From assembly GCF_001411555.2 (NCBI RefSeq), contig NC_049911.1:35663340-35727339 (forward strand): a stretch of 64,000 bases of DNA, written 5' to 3'. The notes below the pieces were generated by a model, which was given only the letters and a program-made list of their open reading frames with translations, ran no database searches and was not told the DNA's origin. Each line of letters opens with the position of its first letter. Position 1 is the stretch's first letter. Origin of the DNA: Juglans regia (Eukaryota > Streptophyta > Magnoliopsida > Fagales > Juglandaceae). The translations under genes were made by a program, and so were the position numbers. This document shows, piece after piece, positions 57,892 through 64,000 of this stretch.

Positions 57892-59454
57892 TTCATTGCA
57901 AGATTATTCTGTCGTCGTATATGCCATCCTTCTCGCTGAAGCAGTGTAGTGTGTATATAACAAGAAATCAAGGTATCAAAGTTCTCTGCAGAATCTGTGC
58001 CCCCTCTCCCAAAAGAAATAGTGTCTGCACGATCAAAGGTCATGTATTCTATTTATGTATGAAAGGAGTTGGAAGGAAGAAAACGGGACGGGACCCTTTT
58101 TGGTATTTTTATTTTTAATTTTAAATTCATTCTCTTCAGAAGTGTCTTTGTTGGCGTCTTTTAAGATAGGTGTCTCCAACTCGTCTGATGTTATTATTTT
58201 GTTGTATTGTGACAAAGTTTTGTCAGGACACGGAGCATATAGAACCTATATATGCAGGTGCTTTCAGTTCTTGGAAATAAAATAGGCTTGTTATTCTTTG
58301 ATGTCTAGATATTTGGTGCGATGGTGGAATAAGAATTAAATTATATGCATTATTCATCTCAGACCCAATTAAAGAGATTGGTTGTTAGGGATTACTTTGA
58401 AATGCTTTAGTGATAAAGAGGTTTCAAAAAAGTAAACTGATATGACGTGATAAGATACATTGGATTGTAAAGTTATTTTTTTATTATTATAAAGTAGGTG
58501 AAGAATTTATTTTTCTTTCCTCAGCTGCTGTGCTCTAGTTTCAAGTATAAGATGGCTGTACTGGTACATTTGATGAAATTCCAATCATCCAATTTAATCG
58601 CTTAGGTCTACGTAGTTGCAATCTGTTAGATTGGCTTTGTTTAGTGAAGTTAACTAGCTATCATCATATTTCTTGAAGGAATTTTTGTTAACTACACGTA
58701 CTCGTTATTCAGTATTCAAATTTGTTTCTAAATGAACTGTTGTCACCACATTGTTCTTGAGTATGTGCGGAAATTTGTGCCCTCTCTTGGTTGAGCATCT
58801 CATTCTGTTGCGGTCAGACCATTTTAATGCTGTTGTTGATCGGGCAGAGGGCTTGGCTTTGTTGTCTTTTGTGCTGCCTTTAGCGACATCCCCAACCAAG
58901 AGTTTGTCAATGAATCCCGTGGGAGTGGTGTCAATGGTCATCTGCTTGACGATCAGCTGATGCATCCGAACCATCCTCCAACCTTTATAGTTGAAAAAGC
59001 TGAGAAAGCTACAGGGAATTTTTTTTACCTTGAAAAGTAATGGAAACAGTATAAAAGGTGTTGAATTTATCTGAAAATCTCTTTAAAAAAGATTTTTATT
59101 TATTTATTTATCCTGAAAATGAAGAGCCTAATGACAAACTTATGTACGTCTGAACGTTTAAGGCAATGTTCTAAAGCATACAAAATTTTGGCACCTCGTT
59201 GCTAGGTGTTCCCACTCATTTCAACTCTAAAAACATCAGATCTAACCTTACAGACAAGGCTCATTGAACTGAGTCGCAATTGGGGGGGAAAACAATACTA
59301 ATGATGATAATAATAATTCAGAGGTGAGTAAAAAAAAAGTAAAAGAACCCAATAACTTAACCAGGGCACGTGAAAAAGGTGTATGAGTTCTTCCCTCTTT
59401 GCTCCGAGAGATGTATTTTGTGAAATTATTTGGGACTCCCAAAAAACTCTCTAT
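57892..59454. other. Region between CesA and BT1 (convergent genes)
   Basis: 57892 to about 58310 is the CesA 3' UTR. 59200-59454 is the likely BT1 3' UTR (minus strand). Between them, 58700-58975 is open on both strands but matches no family I can name. Confidence 0.5.
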
Positions 59455-62008
59455 TTATGCTTCCTCATCGTTCTCTATCAATATCCTCTTGCATGCTTCG
59501 TAGCACATGAAAGAAATCCCAGCAGCAGGGACCAACTTCATGCAGCTAGGGCCCAGCCCTCTGTATAAACCCGGGATCCCTTCTTGTTCAAATATGCTTA
59601 CAAGTGCATGGATCACATTCTCATATACCTGCCTACCACTGAGAGCCCCCACCTGCATGTGCTTGCGAGCCACCTCAAGTGGGAAAGTCGCACTACTTGA
59701 AATAGCTCCAGCAGCTGATCCAATTAAAAGGGTTTCGATGTTGCCAATTCTCTCTTGCTTGAATATTTTACGATAGGTTTTCCTTAATGTGTCATAGGCA
59801 AAGTAATTAGCGGCAGCATATGGAATTACACCAATAAGACTAGGTGTAAGGCCTCTGTAGAGTTCTGCAGGTCCTTCCTCTTTCAGTATTTTTAAAAATG
59901 CATGAAATAGTCCCTTGTAAACACCTCTCTGCAACAGACCACTAATTTAACTACTGCATTTATACTGAAGAGAGGCACAATTTCAAGCTTAGATCTACAT
60001 GTACCTCAACGGTTAGTCGGGTCTTGACTAATTCGAGAGGATATGTGCACAAAGTTGAGCTAACACCAGCACAGGCCCCAGCAACTAACGAGGCAGGAAT
60101 CGGGAGTTTGGGCTGTTCCCCAGGTTTGTGCGACAATTGCTTGTTGACCGTATCATAAGCAAATAGCTGGTATTGAGAGTAGCACAAATGTTTAGATACA
60201 GAGCGAAACAATTATTATATTTAAGGTCTTAAAAGTTGACTACCCTTGATGTATATAAGGTTTAGTTCTCTTTTTTCTACTTGATGACTATAGAGCGCGC
60301 TGCAAGAGAATCACCAAGTACAACTGATGTTCACCACAAAATCCATAAAACACCTTTTCTCTGTCCAAAATCAAACTGAATGAAAATTTGGGCACCTCCA
60401 ATTTAGATTATTGCTTTTTTTCAATCATAGCTAACTAGAAGTCAGAGACCATCTCCTCAGATATGGTGGCTCTTATTTTTAAAGATGCAAGATATATATT
60501 GTGTTTCGAAAAGTGAGAACAGAAAGGGTGTCAGGGTGCAGAGGAACAACCCACAAAAGTTTTTTGATAAGTAGGAATTACCCACATAAAAGTACCATGA
60601 ATTTCTCCGCTTTGATCAAGTTCATTTTTATAAAGCAACAAAAGTTTTACAAATATAACATTTACCACACAAGAAATTTAACAATTTTCAGTGAATGATC
60701 CAAGTTTATGCTTGAGATTGATGTGCTGTCATGCCAAAAGCATATCAATGTGAATCAAGAGTTGGGCATTCACAATGACACATACAACTACTTCCAGAGA
60801 AGAGAGCTGGATAATACGAACAACATGAAGAATTACTTCCACCAGTATTGATAACATTACTATATCGGCAAGTAAACTAATGATATAGTAAGTGGAAACG
60901 TTGAAACGACCATAACTAATATGCAACTGTAAATATAACACCTTTTGAAAAGATGTAAAATACTTCTGCTTGTAAAACCATGGAATCTTAAAAAAGCAGT
61001 TTAAGATTCAATGATGCCTCTCTTTCAGTTGAACATAAACACTCATCTTTAAATGACATTGAAAAAGCGGCAAGAAATGCAGTTCCACAATCCAATCATC
61101 TTACTTTCAAGTCAAAGACACAAATTATGGCGATGTCAAGGAAACGGAATAAAATTGGCAAAAAAAAAAAAAAAGCTACCGTAACCATTTATACGTCACT
61201 GATCCTAAACTTAATTGTCACATGGAACAAAAACAGAAAGGACGTCCATTTCAGAATGTGTAAGCATCGTAACCAACCGACAAGAGTTCTCTTGTCTATT
61301 TGCAGAATGTGTAAGCAACGTGACTTACATGAGTACCTAAGTAAACCGACAAACGAATTGCAGCAAAATGCGAACCAAGCAACCATTTATCCACAATGCA
61401 ATAGCCGTTATATCCAAAAAAAAAAAAAAAAAAAGTGATCTAAATTGAAGATATTCATTTAGTACCTCTATCGCCTTGCTAGGTGCGACCCGAATCACAT
61501 TGACCAAATTACCCCTGAACAATCCCTTCCACCCATCAGTCTTCATGATATTGTGGAACACCTCTGTCGTGGAATGGCCACTACTCCCAACCATCAAATG
61601 CGTCCTTATGGTCTCCAACGGCGCCACCGCCGTCCGTGATACCGCCCCGGCTATCGCGCCGCTTATCAGCCTCCTGAGCGACGGATTAGAGACCTTTATT
61701 TTCAACTTTAGAACGCCCTTCTTCGTCTTTTTCTTCCCAACCCCCTCCTCGTCCCGTAACCCAACTATCCGAAATCCCTCCAGAGACGACATGTACTTGG
61801 CGTACAAATCTGCGTACGGTACTTTCACACCCCCATTGTCACGGGAATCTGGAGGATTCGGCGAAACATCGAACCCCATTCCGACCTGACCGACGCTGGC
61901 GAATAAGCCTCCGGGGTGAAAGAACCCCTCTTGGAGGGTCCACTGAGAGCCCAAATCACAAACAGAGAAAAGCCCATCTCGTTTATCGTCGAAAAGTCTC
62001 CTACCCAT
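59455..62008 (-). CDS. BT1: Adenine nucleotide transporter BT1 (mitochondrial carrier family)
   Basis: Carrier that moves adenine nucleotides across the plastid envelope and/or mitochondrial inner membrane. Three exons: 62008-61466, 60166-60005, 59928-59455, joining in phase to 392 residues, the length of Arabidopsis BT1. Three carrier repeats are seen, each with its P-x-[DE]-x-x-[KR] signature: PLETIR (about 130), PLELVK (about 224), PLEVAR (about 318), with the follow-on motifs GWKGLFRGN, GPAELYRGL and GIPGLYRGL. The first ~105 residues form a BT1-type extension with a basic KKKTKKGVLKLKIKVSNPSL just before the first helix. The start Met at 62008 is the first in frame. The 5' UTR is CT-rich (62240-62262 on the plus strand reads ctctctctccctctc). 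Convergent with CesA. Confidence 0.95.
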
Positions 62009-64000
62009 CAGTCGGAGCCTTGCAAATGTGCTATTGTTTTGAGGATTCTGAACAAAAGCCGTTTGCTTTCATGGGTTTAAGTAAACTCGGAGCATTGGAA
62101 GAGAGACTCGGTTTTTGGGATAAATGGGTATGTGAGAGAATGAAACACCGATTTTGGAGGCGGTAAAAAATAGAGAAAGGGACTGTGCGAGGAAAGGAGA
62201 ATGAGCAAAACCTAACAAAAGAGAGAGAGGAGAGGTTAAGGTAATCTCTCTCTCCCTCTCTTTTCACCCTTTCTCGGTCTGTGAAAGTTTGTGTGACCTA
62301 TATTCTTTGCTGCAACTTGTAACAGCATTCTATTGAATTGGTTAAATTCATATTCAAATTTTAACTAATATTATTTGAATTTATATTTATTTATTTTATT
62401 TAGATTTCATTTCTATATTAAATTATTTATTTATTTTTTATATAATAATTAATTAATTAAATTTTTATTTTTATCATATTTTATAATTTTATCAATTAAA
62501 TATTAATAATAATTATATTCTAATTAAATTAATATTAACAAAATATTATTAAATGTTAATAATAATTATATTATAAATATTAAATATTAATTATATTCTA
62601 ATTGATTTAATTTGTTTGTTTAGATTGAGAAATTAGTATTTTAGTATTTAATGAATCAATTATAATTAGTTATATTTGGTGAAACACTACAGTTGAAATT
62701 CAAATTATTTTAGAGATGTTCAATCTAATGTAAAGTCTTTTTGACGTAAATTATCTAAATTTTAACTATCGTTCAACTTTGATCTAATCAATGAACATGC
62801 TCTTAGATTTGCCGTTAGCTTGCTTTGCCTTGGAGCTTGGTAGGTGGGTGATAACAAAGGTATTTCCCAGAGGAATAAGGGATGTTGCTATCCAGTGATT
62901 CACAAACCACTTTACCAAATTAATCCTGAAACGAATAAGGCTCTGTTTGGATGTCCATCCTTGTTCTGTGTCATGGGATGGTTTGAGATCCACTTGACTT
63001 GATTATAAGTTATAACGCACCTTATTCATGCTGCAAATCACCCAACCTAAACCGCTAAACGTTCCCCCGAGATGTTTTTCCTATTTCCGTCAAAAAAAAT
63101 TAAAAAAAGGAACGGTTCTCCTGTAATAATTTAATTGCATTTAGTTTGGTAGAGATATTGTTACATAGTTTGTCCACGAAATTAAACATATACATATTTC
63201 TTTCTTTAATACCAGTTTTTCAAGGGGGAAAAAGAGAAGAATGGTTGTATATAAATCGACGCAACTGGCCGCTACCGACACAAATCGGCCAAAAACGATG
63301 GAGAATCGGATAGTATATAGTGAAAATTTGAAGAAACAGACGTTCAGCAATTCGATCCCAATTTGAAAATGGATCGGATCGCTGAATCAACCGATATAAT
63401 AAAATTAATTTTTTTAAATATACTTCAATCAAAACGACATCATTCCACTTAAGTTTAAGTGAAACGACATCATTTTATATCTATAAATATACAACAGATA
63501 ATGGAAACAACGTCGTTTAGTTTTAAACCAAACAACGTCGTTTTATTAACAACGTAAGAAAAGAAAATATTTGAAACGATGTCATTCTACTTAAATTTAA
63601 GTGGAACGGCGTTGTTTCAATATGAGATCTTCTTTCTCAACTATTTTTCAGTTCTCGATTTACTTTACAACTCTCTCTCTCTATTTATTCTCTCAGTAGA
63701 ATCTCGTTGCTAGAGAAATCGACGCCGATCGAGAAATGTCATAGAACTGTCTCGATCGGTTTCCTTCTCCTCATTGACCGGTTACCGTCAGGTACAATCC
63801 TAATTTTTCAGACATCGAAAGGTGTACAAACAAAAAGGGTCCACTAGATATGTATCTAGATATACAGATAGATATATACAGATAAATATATATCACTTTA
63901 GAAGAGTTAAAATTTTAATCTTGTGTCAAAACCTATGGACCAAGGGACAATCTCAAATAGACAATTTCTATGAGGCGTAAGCCTCCCAAAAAGGTAACGG
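62009..64000. other. BT1 promoter side and repeat-rich end
   Basis: 62009 to about 62310 is the BT1 5' UTR/promoter. 62330-62760 is very AT-rich with ttaatattaataataattat-type blocks and no gene. 62800-63100 shows nothing I can name. 63200 onward is the repeat described separately. Confidence 0.45.
63230..63830. mobile_element. Relative of the 37481 hAT-type MITE
   Basis: Shares aaaacgacatcattccactt, aagtttaagtgaaacgac, aaacaacgtcgttt and aagtggaacggcgttgtttc blocks and a (CT)n run with 37481-38082, in the inverted sense. Ends are too decayed to place; an end-like ggtgtacaaacaaaaag lies at about 63820. Confidence 0.45.

Noticed and set aside
58705..58974. Open on both strands between CesA and BT1
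   Set aside because: No recognisable motif on either strand; probably chance or an old repeat.

Overview
The window is nuclear DNA from a eudicot, probably a woody rosid. The signs are plant-only gene families (CesA, HY5, DUF247, plant BT1 carrier), GT-AG multi-exon genes, AT-rich intergenic DNA full of (TA)n and (CT)n tracts, and many small transposon remnants. A Fagales/Juglandaceae-like tree is my guess from overall gene similarity; nothing in the window proves it.

Layout. 1-1686 (+): 3' end of a COX5B gene, with a SINE in one intron and an antisense LINE scrap in the last. 2015-2941 (+): intronless armadillo-repeat gene. 2942-7690: AT-rich repeats. 8473-12660 (+): nine-exon acyl-protein thioesterase with a fresh SINE in intron 5. 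12661-20160: repeat-rich spacer with MITEs, a Helitron terminus, a 184-bp duplication and a 36-bp perfect palindrome. 20716-21204 (+): three-finger RanBP2-type zinc-finger gene with introns in both UTRs. 21500-25890: spacer. 25893-27200 (-): DUF247 membrane protein, directly downstream of a copia LTR/gag remnant in the same orientation. 30130-34830 (+): broken OCP3-like homeodomain gene split by a 3.4-kb LTR-like insertion that itself holds a hAT-type MITE. 35186-37000: CACTA element. 37481-38082: second hAT-type MITE. 39687-41346 (+): HY5. 44938-57891 (+): full 14-exon cellulose synthase (CESA6-type clade) whose third intron holds a degenerate 5-kb LINE. 59455-62008 (-): BT1-type adenine nucleotide carrier. 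62009-64000: AT-rich DNA and another repeat.

The genes do not form a functional cluster. They cover mitochondrial respiration (COX5B), adenylate transport (BT1), protein depalmitoylation (APT), light signalling (HY5) and primary-wall cellulose synthesis (CesA). I found no wholly new system. The most interesting signals are a 92-codon ORF overlapping HY5 in another frame and starting 5 nt upstream, a weak HY5 intron-2 acceptor, a CACTA element carrying a near-copy of nearby host DNA, the LTR-driven arrangement at DUF247, and several dateable nested insertions.
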